From assembly GCA_964484065.1 (NCBI GenBank), contig CAZAEW010000013.1:6573-70572 (forward strand): a DNA stretch of 64,000 nt. Direction: 5' to 3'. The notes under the pieces were generated by a model, which worked only from the letters and a program-made list of their open reading frames with translations, was not told where the DNA came from and made no database searches. Source of the stretch: JAEVLT01 sp964484065 (lineage in GTDB: Bacteria > Bacillota > Bacilli > Bacillales > Cytobacillaceae). Shown here in pieces: positions 34,074 through 44,030 of the stretch. Both the position numbers and the translations under genes were made by a program. Numbering within the stretch: position 1 is the first letter of the stretch; the number at the start of each line of letters is the position of its first letter.

Positions 34074-35111
34074 ATGCAAGAACGATTAAAGGAACTGCAG
34101 GCGGAAGCCCTTCAAAAAGTTGAACAGTCTTCCAGTCTGAAAGAGTTAAACGACATCCGTGTCTCTTATTTAGGAAAAAAAGGCCCGATTACCGAAGTGC
34201 TGCGGGGAATGGGCAAGCTGTCTCCTGAAGAGCGGCCAAAAATGGGCGCACTTGTCAATGAAGTGCGCGAAGTGATTTCCGAAAAAATCGAAACCAAACA
34301 AACAGAATTAGAAGAAGCAGCTGTCTTAGAAAAACTCGCAGCAGAAACGATTGATGTTACTTTGCCGGGCCGTCCGGTTAAAACCGGCAACCATCACCCG
34401 TTAACAAAAATTATTGAAGAAATCGAAGACCTGTTTATCGGAATGGGCTATGAGGTGGCAGAAGGACCTGAAGTGGAGCAGGACTATTTTAACTTTGAGG
34501 CCTTAAACCTGCCAAAAGGCCATCCGGCCCGCGATATGCAGGATTCCTTTTATATTACCGAGGAAATTTTATTAAGAACCCATACATCCCCTGTGCAAGC
34601 GCGGACAATGCAAAAAAATAAAGGCAAGGGCCCGATTAAAATCATCTGCCCTGGTAAAGTGTACCGAAGGGATAATGACGATGCAACCCACTCTCACCAG
34701 TTTATGCAGATTGAAGGACTTGTGGTCGGTGAAAATATCCGCATGAGTGACTTGGCAGGCACACTTGAAGTGTTTGCTAAGAAAATGTTCGGTGAAGACC
34801 GCGAAATCCGGCTCCGTCCAAGCTTTTTCCCTTTCACAGAGCCTTCTGTTGAAATGGATATTTCCTGTAAAATTTGCGGTGGAAAAGGCTGTAATGTTTG
34901 TAAAGGAACAGGCTGGATTGAAATTCTCGGGGCCGGCATGGTACACCCGAACGTGCTTGAAATGGCAGGATATGATTCGAAAAAATATACCGGATTTGCG
35001 TTTGGGATGGGACCGGAGCGAATCGCCATGCTGAAGTACGGCGTTGATGATATCCGTCATTTCTATACAAACGATGTACGTTTCTTAAAACAGTTTGCAA
35101 AGCACGAGTAA
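34074..35111 (+). CDS. pheS: Phenylalanine-tRNA ligase alpha subunit
   Basis: Catalytic subunit of the alpha2-beta2 synthetase. It has an N-terminal coiled coil that binds tRNA (residues ~1-90), then the class II core with PGRPVKTGNHHPLTKIIEEI, RTHTSPVQARTM, the motif 2 region and GFAFGMGPERIAMLKYGV (motif 3). A CKICGGKGCNVCKGTGW insert is present, as in other Firmicutes. I used the ATG at 34074 (AAGGAGG upstream; 345 residues), not the frame opening at 34047. Controlled by the Phe T-box. Confidence 0.97.
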   Translation: MQERLKELQAEALQKVEQSSSLKELNDIRVSYLGKKGPITEVLRGMGKLSPEERPKMGALVNEVREVISEKIETKQTELEEAAVLEKLAAETIDVTLPGRPVKTGNHHPLTKIIEEIEDLFIGMGYEVAEGPEVEQDYFNFEALNLPKGHPARDMQDSFYITEEILLRTHTSPVQARTMQKNKGKGPIKIICPGKVYRRDNDDATHSHQFMQIEGLVVGENIRMSDLAGTLEVFAKKMFGEDREIRLRPSFFPFTEPSVEMDISCKICGGKGCNVCKGTGWIEILGAGMVHPNVLEMAGYDSKKYTGFAFGMGPERIAMLKYGVDDIRHFYTNDVRFLKQFAKHE

Positions 35112-35127
35112 ATGAGGAGGATTAAAA

Positions 35128-37542
35128 ATGTTTGTTTCATATAAATGGCTTCAGGATTATGTTGATTTGTCCGGGGTAACGGCGAAAGAATTAGCAGAAA
35201 AAATTACGAAAAGCGGAATTGAAGTTGAAGGCGTTGAAGTGTTAAATGATGGCATGCAAGGTATTGTCATTGGCCATGTCCTTGAATGCGAGGATCATCC
35301 AAATTCGGACCACCTGCATAAATGTCTCGTTGACCTGGGTGAAGAAGCGCCTGTGCAGATTATTTGCGGAGCGTCGAATGTGGCTCAAGGACAAAAAGTA
35401 GCTGTTGCCACAGTAGGAGCAGTACTGCCGGGAAATTTCAAAATTAAAAAGGCCAAGCTGCGCGGTGAAGAATCCAATGGGATGATTTGTTCTCTTCAGG
35501 AGCTTGGGATTGAAGGAAAAGTTGTTGCAAAAGAATATTCAGAAGGAATTTTTGTTTTTCCTGCTGATGCAGAAGTTGGCTCCGATGCGCTTGAGCAGCT
35601 AAACCGGGATGACCAAGTGCTCGAGTTAGGATTAACCCCTAACCGCGCAGACTGCTTAAGCATGCTGGGAGTTGCCTATGAAGTAGCAGCCATACTGGGA
35701 AGAGAAGTCAAATTCCCTGAAACGGACCTAAACCCTGCAGCGGAAAATGCTTCTGATTATATAAAAGTAACAGTTGAAGCCAATGAAGATAATCCTGTAT
35801 ATACAGCAAAAGTGATTAAAAATGTCAAAATCGGACCTTCTCCACTTTGGATGCAGACAAGATTGATGGCTGAAGGAATCCGTCCGCACAATAATGTGGT
35901 TGATATTACGAACTATATCTTGCTGGAATATGGCCAGCCGCTGCATGCCTTTGATTACGACCGCTTTGGTTCAAAAGAAATCCTGGTCCGCCGTGCAAAA
36001 GACGGAGAAACGATTGTGACACTTGATGACACGGAACGCACGTTAACTTCTGATCATCTTGTTATCACAAACGGCACAGAACCTGTCGCTCTTGCTGGTG
36101 TAATGGGCGGGGCCAATTCAGAAGTAAGCGCTGATACAACCACCGTTTTACTGGAATCAGCCTATTTTACAGGGGCTGTTATCCGGAAAGCTTCAAAGGA
36201 TCATGGCTTGCGAAGTGAAGCAAGCAGCCGCTATGAAAAAGGAGTCGACCCGAACCGCGTGCGTGTGGCAGGGGAACGCGCTGCCTATTTAATGGCCAAA
36301 TATGCCGGAGGCGAAGTTCTCGAAGGTTCCGTAGAAGTGGATACACTTCAAATTGAGCCTGCCGTGATTTCCATAACAATTGAAAAAATCAACCGTGTCC
36401 TTGGCACGGCCATTTCCATGGACGAAGTCAAAGAAATATTTGACCGTCTTCAATTTGTTTCAAGCATCAATCAAGATACTATTACGGTAACGGTTCCGAC
36501 GCGCCGCGGCGATATTAAAATTCAAGAAGATTTAATTGAAGAAGTAGCCCGTCTTTACGGTTATGACAACATTCCAAAAACATTGCCTGTCGGCTCCTCA
36601 CGCCCGGGAAAATTAACCGACTATCAGCGCAAGCGCCGGGTTGTCCGCCAATACTTGGAAGGAGCAGGACTTTACCAAGCGGTTACGTATTCACTGACAA
36701 GTGAAGAGAAAGTCAGCCAATTTGCGCTCGAAAAAAGTGAGACAATCCGCCTGGCGCTGCCGATGAGCGAAGACAGAAGCATGCTGAGGATGAGCATTCT
36801 TCCGCAATTATTGGAAGTTTTAAAACACAACAGCGCCCGTCAAAATGACAGCTTAGCTGTATTTGAAATAGGTGCGGTATTTTTATCAAACGGAAAAGAT
36901 GTCCAGCCGGAAGAGCAGGAGCATTTAGCCGCAGCAATGACAGGTCTATGGCTTAATCATTCATGGCAGGGTGAGAAAAAGGCCGTTGATTTCTTTGTCA
37001 TTAAAGGAGTACTTGAAGGATTATTTGAAAAACTGGGTTTAACGGAAAAAATCGAGTATACAAAAGCAAATGTCGAAGGGATGCACCCTGGCCGGACGGC
37101 AGATATTTTATTAAATGGAGAACGAATCGGTTTTGTCGGCCAAGTTCATCCTAGTGTGCAGAAGGAGCTTGATTTAAAAGATACGCTAGTATTTGAGTTA
37201 TCTTTACAAGCTGTTCTCGCTGCTGCTATCGAGCCGCTGCAATATACAGCAATCCCTCGATTCCCGTCGATCACTAGGGATATTGCTCTTGTCGCCGATA
37301 AGGAAACCGTGTCAGGAACGCTCAAGGAGATTATCCTGTCTGCGGGTGAACCGCTATTAAAAGAAGCTCATGTTTTTGACTTATATGAGGGAGAGCGCAT
37401 GGAAGAAGGGAAGAAATCGATTGCCTTCGCATTAAAATACACCGACCCGGAAAAAACTTTGACAGATGAAGAAGTCACAAAAGTGCATGAAAAAGTGTTA
37501 AAAGCTTTAGAGGAAAAAGCTGGAGCCGTATTACGCGGGTAA
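35128..37542 (+). CDS. pheT: Phenylalanine-tRNA ligase beta subunit
   Basis: Large subunit of PheRS, 804 residues. Domains in order: EMAP-like tRNA-binding domain (~40-155, GHVLECEDHPNSDHLHKC), B3/4 editing domain (~210-385; HAFDYDRFG and VMGGANSEVSA), B5 domain, inactive synthetase-like core and the C-terminal FDX anticodon-binding domain (PRFPSITRDIALV). ATGAGGAGG lies before the ATG, 16 bases after pheS. Confidence 0.97.
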   Translation: MFVSYKWLQDYVDLSGVTAKELAEKITKSGIEVEGVEVLNDGMQGIVIGHVLECEDHPNSDHLHKCLVDLGEEAPVQIICGASNVAQGQKVAVATVGAVLPGNFKIKKAKLRGEESNGMICSLQELGIEGKVVAKEYSEGIFVFPADAEVGSDALEQLNRDDQVLELGLTPNRADCLSMLGVAYEVAAILGREVKFPETDLNPAAENASDYIKVTVEANEDNPVYTAKVIKNVKIGPSPLWMQTRLMAEGIRPHNNVVDITNYILLEYGQPLHAFDYDRFGSKEILVRRAKDGETIVTLDDTERTLTSDHLVITNGTEPVALAGVMGGANSEVSADTTTVLLESAYFTGAVIRKASKDHGLRSEASSRYEKGVDPNRVRVAGERAAYLMAKYAGGEVLEGSVEVDTLQIEPAVISITIEKINRVLGTAISMDEVKEIFDRLQFVSSINQDTITVTVPTRRGDIKIQEDLIEEVARLYGYDNIPKTLPVGSSRPGKLTDYQRKRRVVRQYLEGAGLYQAVTYSLTSEEKVSQFALEKSETIRLALPMSEDRSMLRMSILPQLLEVLKHNSARQNDSLAVFEIGAVFLSNGKDVQPEEQEHLAAAMTGLWLNHSWQGEKKAVDFFVIKGVLEGLFEKLGLTEKIEYTKANVEGMHPGRTADILLNGERIGFVGQVHPSVQKELDLKDTLVFELSLQAVLAAAIEPLQYTAIPRFPSITRDIALVADKETVSGTLKEIILSAGEPLLKEAHVFDLYEGERMEEGKKSIAFALKYTDPEKTLTDEEVTKVHEKVLKALEEKAGAVLRG

Positions 37543-37546
37543 AGAA

Positions 37547-37584
37547 AAACAGGGCTGATGAAAAAATCAGCCCTGTTTTTTTTT
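37547..37584. terminator. Bidirectional terminator between pheT and rnhC
   Basis: AAAACAGGGCTGAT/ATCAGCCCTGTTTT with a T run on the plus strand; the minus-strand copy overlaps the end of rnhC. Confidence 0.88.
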
Positions 37585-38508
37585 CAAAATGTTAATCGCT
37601 TTTTCGGTATTGGCAAAGTGGAGTTTTACAAATTTAGGAAGTATATCGCGTCCTTTTTGTAAAATCAGCTTGGCTGCAGCCTGGTCAACTTGTGCTCCGG
37701 CTCCTTTTGGGATACGAAATCCGGCCGCCTGGCTTAATTTTTCAAAATACTGAACAAACGCATAGCGGGCGATAATCGATGCCGCTGCAACCGCAATATG
37801 GATACCCTCCGCTTTTGTACTGAAATAAACGTTCTCTTTCACAATTTTTTTCTGCCCTTTTAAGTGCTGGTAGTAGGTGCCGGCTTGGACAAACTGGTCG
37901 ATTAAAATCGCATCCGGCCGGACAGGATCGATTTTTTCGAGCAGATGGTTAATCGCCTGATTATGGAGCAGGGCTTTCATCTTTCCCTGAGACATACCCG
38001 AAGCCTGAAGCTGATTGTACTTTTCATTATGTAAAGTCAAGAGGCTGTATGGGATGATATCCTTGATTTGTCTGGCAATCTCACAAATTTTTTCATCATT
38101 TAAATCTTTTGAATCCCTGACTCCCAGTTCTTTTAAGAGCGGAATATTCTCTTTTTTTACGTATGCGGCAACAACGGTAATGGGTCCGAAGAAGTCCCCG
38201 GTACCGACTTCATCGGAGCCAATCGCGGATAAGCCTCCAATGTTGGCAGGAAGAGATGAGCTGCCTGAAGGTTTTTGGGGAGAAACTTTTTGTTTCGGCG
38301 GCAGGGAATCCCCCCATTTTTTTGCTTCATCTTCACTGCCTGCCCCTTGGAAAAGTACTTTACCCGATTTATAGGCGGTAATCACACATGATCTCGTTTT
38401 GGCTGAAAAAATACTTCCGGGCGGAAGTTTATCGACAAGATGGTCCTGATAATATTTTTTCATTTTCATAATGGTATTCATTTCTCGAATTAATACGACA
38501 TTGCTCAA
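37567..38508 (-). CDS. rnhC: Ribonuclease HIII
   Basis: Removes RNA from RNA-DNA hybrids (R-loops, primers). It is 313 residues, as in B. subtilis. The N-terminal TBP-like substrate-binding domain (~1-85) is followed by the catalytic domain with GSDEVGTGDFFGPITVVAAY, LIDQFVQAG and an acidic third motif. The start is a TTG at 38508 with GAGGTG eight bases upstream. It is transcribed divergently from zapA. Its last codons are part of the shared terminator. Confidence 0.94.
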   Translation of the reverse strand: MSNVVLIREMNTIMKMKKYYQDHLVDKLPPGSIFSAKTRSCVITAYKSGKVLFQGAGSEDEAKKWGDSLPPKQKVSPQKPSGSSSLPANIGGLSAIGSDEVGTGDFFGPITVVAAYVKKENIPLLKELGVRDSKDLNDEKICEIARQIKDIIPYSLLTLHNEKYNQLQASGMSQGKMKALLHNQAINHLLEKIDPVRPDAILIDQFVQAGTYYQHLKGQKKIVKENVYFSTKAEGIHIAVAAASIIARYAFVQYFEKLSQAAGFRIPKGAGAQVDQAAAKLILQKGRDILPKFVKLHFANTEKAINILKKKQG

Positions 38509-38625
38509 CTTGTTAACACCTCATCTTTAAATTATCATGCTTTTAGTGGACGCTTTCCCTTTTCTACACTTGTTTTTTCATGTTATGATAGACATTAGGA
38601 TTCTTTTGATTGGAGGCATTTTACG

Positions 38626-38886
38626 TTGTCTAACACACGGAAAAACAGAACCACCGTAGACATTTACGGACAGCAATATACGATAATAGGTACAGAAAGC
38701 TCAAGTCATGTCAGGCTTGTAGCCTCAATGGTAGACGAAAAAATGCGGGAAATTAGTTCTAAGAATCCATCCCTTGATGTGAATAAACTGGCTGTATTAA
38801 CCGCTGTAAATGCTGTCAATGATTATATTAAAATAAAAGACCAGCTTGAGCAGCTGCAAAAAGAGCTTAAAAAGGAAGAGGATTGA
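38626..38886 (+). CDS. zapA: Cell division protein ZapA
   Basis: Promotes FtsZ polymer bundling at the Z ring. It is 86 residues. The N-terminal beta-rich part (TTVDIYGQQYTIIGTESSSH) and the long C-terminal coiled coil (IKIKDQLEQLQKELKKEE) are typical. The start is TTG with TTGGAGG upstream. Followed 8 bases later by cvpA. Confidence 0.93.
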   Translation: MSNTRKNRTTVDIYGQQYTIIGTESSSHVRLVASMVDEKMREISSKNPSLDVNKLAVLTAVNAVNDYIKIKDQLEQLQKELKKEED

Positions 38887-38893
38887 TAAAACA

Positions 38894-39451
38894 ATGCTTG
38901 ATCTCCTTCTAGTTGTGATCTTAATCATGGGCTTTTTTATCGGCCTGCGAAGAGGCTTCATTTTGCAGCTTTTTCATTTAACTGGATATATTATTGCATA
39001 TATTGCCGCAAACCTGTACTGCGCAGAATTGGCTCCCAAGCTGAATTTATGGATTCCCTATCCGGACTTTGGGGAGAATTCAACTTTAAAATTGCTCGCT
39101 GGCAGCAGTAATATGAAGGACGCTTTTTACCGCGCACTGGCCTTTTTTATCATCTTTATTGTTGTTAAACTGCTGCTGGGAACGATCGCCAGGATGCTTC
39201 ATTTTATTGCACAGTTTCCGTTTCTTAAACAGATTAATTCATTAGGCGGTGGAATATTAGGGCTTGTTCAGGTTTATTTATTCCTTTTCATTTTATTATA
39301 CATAGCTGCATTAATTCCAAACGAATCTGTGCAGACCCCTTTGAACCATTCAATTCTTGCCGAACTGATCGTAAAGCATACTCCCATCCTCTCAGATCAG
39401 CTTAAACAGCTGTGGATTGAATACGGGATGTCAGCACGAACTTCTCTGTAA
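38894..39451 (+). CDS. yshB: CvpA-family membrane protein (YshB)
   Basis: Polytopic membrane protein of 185 residues with four predicted helices (~1-22, ~25-45, ~75-100, ~120-145). It matches the CvpA family, named after a colicin V production factor in E. coli; its role in Bacillus is unknown. The start MLDLLLVVILIMGFFIGLRR is the family's usual N-terminus; the longer frame from 38846 lies in zapA. The stop codon lies inside a terminator hairpin. Confidence 0.87.
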   Translation: MLDLLLVVILIMGFFIGLRRGFILQLFHLTGYIIAYIAANLYCAELAPKLNLWIPYPDFGENSTLKLLAGSSNMKDAFYRALAFFIIFIVVKLLLGTIARMLHFIAQFPFLKQINSLGGGILGLVQVYLFLFILLYIAALIPNESVQTPLNHSILAELIVKHTPILSDQLKQLWIEYGMSARTSL

Positions 39452-39467
39452 AGGAGAAGTTTTTTTT
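39439..39467 (+). terminator. zapA-cvpA terminator overlapping the cvpA stop
   Basis: AACTTCTC pairs with GAGAAGTT, followed by an eight-T tract; the cvpA TAA is in the loop. It probably reduces but may not abolish read-through into polX. Confidence 0.8.
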
Positions 39468-39503
39468 AGGGAAGGCTATTCGTTAAAGAGGCAGGTGGAA
39501 TAC

Positions 39504-41225
39504 ATGACAATTTCAAAAAAAGATGTGATTCGACATCTGGAAACAATTGCGATTTATTTAGAATTAATGGGGGAAAATTCCTTTAAGATAGCCGCTTTTC
39601 GAAAAGCGGCAAATGCATTGGAAAATGAGGAACGAGATCTAGCGGAAATAGAAAACTTAATGGAGCTTCCGGGAATCGGCAAAGGGACCGCTGCGGTTAT
39701 TGAGGAGTTTACCAGGGAGGGAGCTTCAGCCACTTTAAAAGAGCTAAAAAAACAAGTACCCGCCGGCCTGATCCCCCTTTTGCAGCTGCCCGGTCTTGGC
39801 GGAAAGAAAATTGCTAAGCTTTATCAAGCACTTGGGATTACCGATGTATCCAGCTTGGAAGCTGCCTGTCGAAACGGACAGGTTCAGTCTCTGTCCGGAT
39901 TTGGGAAAAAAACAGAGGAAAAAATCTTAGCTGCCATTGCCCAGGCGGGAAACCGGCCTGAAAGGCTTCCGCTTGCATTCATACTGCCGATTGCGGAACA
40001 AATCGAAAAAGCCCTGGAAAAGATGAAGGAAATCGATCGATTTTCAAGGGCGGGCAGTTTGCGGAGAGTAAGAGAAACGGTGAAGGACCTTGATTTCATC
40101 ATATCGACCGAAAAGCCGGATGTTGTGAAAGAAAAGCTTCTTCATCTTCAAGGTTTGAAAGAAGTGACGAATGCCGGGGATACGAAGGTGTCTGTCATCT
40201 TAGACGGTCATTATGAAGTATCCGTCGATTTTCGCCTCGTCGGTCCGGCTGAATTTACAACAGCCCTTCATCATTTTACCGGTTCAAAGGAACATAATGT
40301 CCGGATGAGACAGCTTGCAAAGGAACGCGGTGAAAAAATAAGTGAATATGGTGTAGAAAATGCCGAGACGGGAGAAGTGCTTACCTTTTCATCGGAAGAA
40401 GAATTTTTCCGGCATTTTGATCTTCCGTTTATTCCTCCTGAAATCAGGGAAGAAGGAAGAGAAGTTGACGAATATCAAAAAGAGGACTCTTTAATCAGCC
40501 TTGAGGATATTCAAGGTGACCTTCATATGCACAGCACCTGGAGCGATGGGGAACATTCAATTGAAGAAATGGCAGAAGCCTGCCGCGAGCGCGGCTACCG
40601 CTATATGGCGATAACGGATCACTCTCAATATTTGAAAGTAGCGAACGGACTGACCCCTGAAAGATTAATGAAGCAGCGGGAAGAAATCAACCGTTTAAAT
40701 GAAAAGTACAAGGATTTTACCATTCTTGCCGGTGTTGAAATGGATATTCTGCCTGATGGGAGCCTTGATTACGATGATGAGCTTCTCGAACAGATGGATA
40801 TCGTGATTGCTTCGATCCATTCGGCTTTTTCCCAGCCCAGGGATAAAATTATGGAGCGGCTGACGGCTGCTCTGAAAAATCTCCATGTGGATATTATCGC
40901 ACATCCGACAGGACGGTTAATCGGCCGCCGCGATGGCTATGATGTTGACATTGACTTATTAATAAAACTGGCAAAGGAAACGAATACAGTCCTTGAATTA
41001 AATGCCAATCCAAACAGGCTTGACCTCGCATCGGAGCATCTGAAAAAAGCTCAGGAGGCAGGCGTAAAGATTGTCATTAACACGGATGCCCATAAAGCAG
41101 GGACTTTAGCTCATATGGGAATCGGTGTATCCACCGCTAAAAAAGGATGGATTAAAAAGGAATCAGTTTTAAATACCCTTGAATTAGACGAATTATTGGA
41201 TTTTTTGCACCATCATAAGCACTAA
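39504..41225 (+). CDS. polX: DNA polymerase X family protein with PHP domain
   Basis: Repair polymerase of the beta/X family. N-terminal HhH and polymerase domains: residues ~1-320, with LPGIGKGTAAVIEEF, LPGLGGKKIAKLYQ and AGSLRRVRETVKDLDFIIST carrying the catalytic aspartates. The C-terminal PHP domain (~335-573; GDLHMHSTWSDGEHSIEEMA) carries the 3'-5' exonuclease in B. subtilis PolX. I used the ATG at 39504 with GCAGGTGG upstream (573 residues) rather than the frame from 39417. Followed 22 bases later by mutS2. Confidence 0.95.
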   Translation: MTISKKDVIRHLETIAIYLELMGENSFKIAAFRKAANALENEERDLAEIENLMELPGIGKGTAAVIEEFTREGASATLKELKKQVPAGLIPLLQLPGLGGKKIAKLYQALGITDVSSLEAACRNGQVQSLSGFGKKTEEKILAAIAQAGNRPERLPLAFILPIAEQIEKALEKMKEIDRFSRAGSLRRVRETVKDLDFIISTEKPDVVKEKLLHLQGLKEVTNAGDTKVSVILDGHYEVSVDFRLVGPAEFTTALHHFTGSKEHNVRMRQLAKERGEKISEYGVENAETGEVLTFSSEEEFFRHFDLPFIPPEIREEGREVDEYQKEDSLISLEDIQGDLHMHSTWSDGEHSIEEMAEACRERGYRYMAITDHSQYLKVANGLTPERLMKQREEINRLNEKYKDFTILAGVEMDILPDGSLDYDDELLEQMDIVIASIHSAFSQPRDKIMERLTAALKNLHVDIIAHPTGRLIGRRDGYDVDIDLLIKLAKETNTVLELNANPNRLDLASEHLKKAQEAGVKIVINTDAHKAGTLAHMGIGVSTAKKGWIKKESVLNTLELDELLDFLHHHKH

Positions 41226-41247
41226 CAGATTAAGGAGGCTGCTTTTT

Positions 41248-43605
41248 ATGCAGCAAAAAGTATTAAAAATATTAGAATTTGATAAAGTAAAAGAACAATT
41301 GCTTGAGCAGGCATCATCCTCATTAGGGAAGGAAAAAGTGGAGAAGCTTGTTCCTTCAACAGATTTTGCGGAAGTTGTCAGGATGCAGGCAGAAACGGAT
41401 GAGGCGGCAACAGTCGTCCGTATTAAAGGAAATGTCCCGCTCTCGGGAATTCATAATATTCGTGCCCACATTAAGCGTTCCGTGATTGGAGGCGTCCTCA
41501 GCACCCATGAGCTCAATCAGATTGCCAGCACGATCCATGCAAGCAGGCAGATGAAACACTTTATTGCTGACATTGCCGTGGAAAGAACGGAAATTCCCAT
41601 CCTTTTAGAACTGACGGAGCGAATTATACCGCTGACAAATCTTGAGCAGGCCATTAAATTTGCAATCGATGAAGGCGGAGAGGTTCTTGACGGGGCAAGT
41701 GAGCTCCTGCGCTCCCTGCGCCACCAGCTCAGGTCAGCTGAGACGCGTATCCGTGAAAAGCTTGATAGTTTGACCCGCTCCTCCAATGCACAAAAAATGC
41801 TATCAGACGCAATCGTAACGATCCGGAATGACCGGTTTGTAATCCCGGTCAAACAGGAATATCGCTCCCATTATGGGGGAATTATTCATGACCAAAGTGC
41901 ATCGGGACAGACTTTATTTATTGAACCGCAGGCAATTGTCCAATTGAACAATCAGCTTCAGGATATTCGCGTGAAAGAACAAGTGGAAATTGAACGAATC
42001 CTTACTGAGCTTTCAGCCAAAACAGCTGAGCATGAGTCAGAATTAAAAGTAATCGTTGATGTTCTTAGTGAACTTGACTTTATTTTTGCAAAGGCAAGAT
42101 ACGCTAGAAAGATCAAGGCTTCGATGCCGATTATGAACAATGAAGGAAGAATTGACCTTCATAAGGCGCGCCATCCGCTGATCCCAATCAATGAGGTGGT
42201 TCCCAATGATATCAAGATTGGAACGGATTTTTCGACCATCGTCATTACCGGTCCAAATACAGGAGGTAAGACCGTTACATTAAAAACGGTGGGGTTGTGC
42301 ACGCTGATGGCACAGTCAGGTCTGCAGGTTCCGGCGCTCGACGGGTCGGAGCTGGCTGTTTTTCATAACGTGTTTGCGGATATTGGTGATGAACAGTCCA
42401 TTGAGCAAAGCTTAAGTACTTTTTCTTCCCACATGACCAATATTGTTGATATTTTAAAACAAGTTGACTATAACAGTCTTGTTTTATTTGATGAGCTTGG
42501 AGCGGGAACGGATCCTCAGGAAGGAGCGGCTCTTGCGATATCGATATTAGATGAGACTTATAAGCGCGGAGCAAGAGTGATTGCTACTACCCACTATCCG
42601 GAATTAAAAGCATATGGCTATAACCGGGAAGGGGTTATGAATGCCAGTGTTGAATTTAATGTGGAGACTTTAAGCCCGACATATAAACTGCTGTTAGGCG
42701 TTCCTGGAAGAAGCAACGCATTTGAAATTTCAAAACGGCTCGGCCTGAACGAAATTGTCATCCAGGCGGCGCGGTCGCATATAAGCGCGGATACGAATCA
42801 AATTGATAAAATGATTGCTTCCTTAGAAGAAAGCAAACGTCTGGCTGAGACCGAGCATGAAGAAGCATTGGATTACTTAAAGCAAGCTGAAGCTCTTCAA
42901 AAGGATCTGCAAAAACAGATGATTGAATTTTATGAGCATAAAGACGCCCTTTATGAAAAAGCAGCGCGAAAAGCGGAGGAGATTGTCGAAGAAGCCAAAG
43001 CGGAAGCGGAAAAAGTAATCCGTGATCTCAGGAAAATGAGAATCGAGAAGCATGCGGAAGTAAAAGAGCATGAATTAATCGATGCTAAAAAGCGGCTTGA
43101 GAACGCGAAACCGGAAATTGAGAAGTCAGTCAAAACGTTGAAAAAGAAAGAAAAGAAACATGTTCTCAAACCGGGCGATGAAGTAAAGGTTCTGACCTTT
43201 GATCAAAAGGGGACTTTACTAGAAAGAAATTCAGCTGATGAATGGCAGGTACAAATTGGAATTTTGAAAATGAAAGTGAAAGAAAAAGATTTAGAGTATT
43301 TGAGTACACCAAAGCAGGCAGAAACAAGGCCGATGACGATTGTCAAAGGACGGGATGCGAACGTCAAGCTTGAACTTGACTTGCGCGGAGAAAGATTTGA
43401 AGAAGCATTGGGCCATGTTGAAAAGTATATTGATGATGCCTTGCTTGCTGGATATCCGAGAGTTTCTATTATTCATGGAAAGGGAACCGGCGCACTGAGA
43501 CAAGGGGTTCAAGAGTATTTAAAGAACCACCGGTCGGTTAAGAAAATCCGATTCGGTGATGCAGGAGAAGGCGGAACCGGGGTTACAATAGTCGAGTTTA
43601 AATAA
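41248..43605 (+). CDS. mutS2: MutS2 (endonuclease and ribosome-rescue factor)
   Basis: MutS-like ATPase without the mismatch-binding domain. It is 785 residues, as in B. subtilis. Core and clamp helices (~1-320), ATPase with Walker A GPNTGGKT at 335-342 and signature and Walker B STFSSHMTNI, LFDELGAGTDPQEG; long coiled coil (~515-630); KOW-like segment (LKPGDEVKVLTFDQKGTLLE); C-terminal Smr domain (~710-785; LDLRGERFEEAL and IIHGKGTGALRQGV). In B. subtilis it also acts on collided ribosomes. AAGGAGG precedes the ATG. Confidence 0.96.
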   Translation: MQQKVLKILEFDKVKEQLLEQASSSLGKEKVEKLVPSTDFAEVVRMQAETDEAATVVRIKGNVPLSGIHNIRAHIKRSVIGGVLSTHELNQIASTIHASRQMKHFIADIAVERTEIPILLELTERIIPLTNLEQAIKFAIDEGGEVLDGASELLRSLRHQLRSAETRIREKLDSLTRSSNAQKMLSDAIVTIRNDRFVIPVKQEYRSHYGGIIHDQSASGQTLFIEPQAIVQLNNQLQDIRVKEQVEIERILTELSAKTAEHESELKVIVDVLSELDFIFAKARYARKIKASMPIMNNEGRIDLHKARHPLIPINEVVPNDIKIGTDFSTIVITGPNTGGKTVTLKTVGLCTLMAQSGLQVPALDGSELAVFHNVFADIGDEQSIEQSLSTFSSHMTNIVDILKQVDYNSLVLFDELGAGTDPQEGAALAISILDETYKRGARVIATTHYPELKAYGYNREGVMNASVEFNVETLSPTYKLLLGVPGRSNAFEISKRLGLNEIVIQAARSHISADTNQIDKMIASLEESKRLAETEHEEALDYLKQAEALQKDLQKQMIEFYEHKDALYEKAARKAEEIVEEAKAEAEKVIRDLRKMRIEKHAEVKEHELIDAKKRLENAKPEIEKSVKTLKKKEKKHVLKPGDEVKVLTFDQKGTLLERNSADEWQVQIGILKMKVKEKDLEYLSTPKQAETRPMTIVKGRDANVKLELDLRGERFEEALGHVEKYIDDALLAGYPRVSIIHGKGTGALRQGVQEYLKNHRSVKKIRFGDAGEGGTGVTIVEFK

Positions 43606-43625
43606 GTCCTAAAGGAGAAAGAGAA

Positions 43626-44030
43626 ATGGATCATTTTTGGGACAATCAATTGATTCTATTAGCTGCCTATTATAGCGTTGTCATTTTATGCATGGTTGTG
43701 TTTTTAGCTATTTTTGAAATCGTCACGAAATATAAAAATTGGGAAGAAATCAAAAAAGGGAATATGGCAGTTGCGATGGCAACCGGGGGGAAAATATTTG
43801 GAATCGCCAACATTTTTCATTTTGCGATTATCGGGCATAAAACATTAATCGAGATGATCGGTTGGGGGATTTTCGGATTTGTTTTGTTATTAGCCGGTTA
43901 TTTTATCTTTGAATTTTTAACGCCAAAGTTCAAAATTGATGAAGAAATTCAGCAAGGCAACCGGGCTGTTGGATTCATTTCAATGGTCATTTCAATTGGT
44001 CTGTCATATGTGATTGGAGCAGGTATATAA
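43626..44030 (+). CDS. yshE: DUF350 family membrane protein YshE
   Basis: Four-helix membrane protein of unknown function, 134 residues. Helices are at ~10-32, ~50-70, ~75-97 and ~113-132, with the paired motif EEIKKGNMAVAMATGGKI and EEIQQGNRAVGFISMVISIG, an internal duplication typical of DUF350. It lies 20 bases after mutS2, with AAAGGAGAAAG upstream. The stop codon is within the edge of repeat copy A. Confidence 0.87.
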   Translation: MDHFWDNQLILLAAYYSVVILCMVVFLAIFEIVTKYKNWEEIKKGNMAVAMATGGKIFGIANIFHFAIIGHKTLIEMIGWGIFGFVLLLAGYFIFEFLTPKFKIDEEIQQGNRAVGFISMVISIGLSYVIGAGI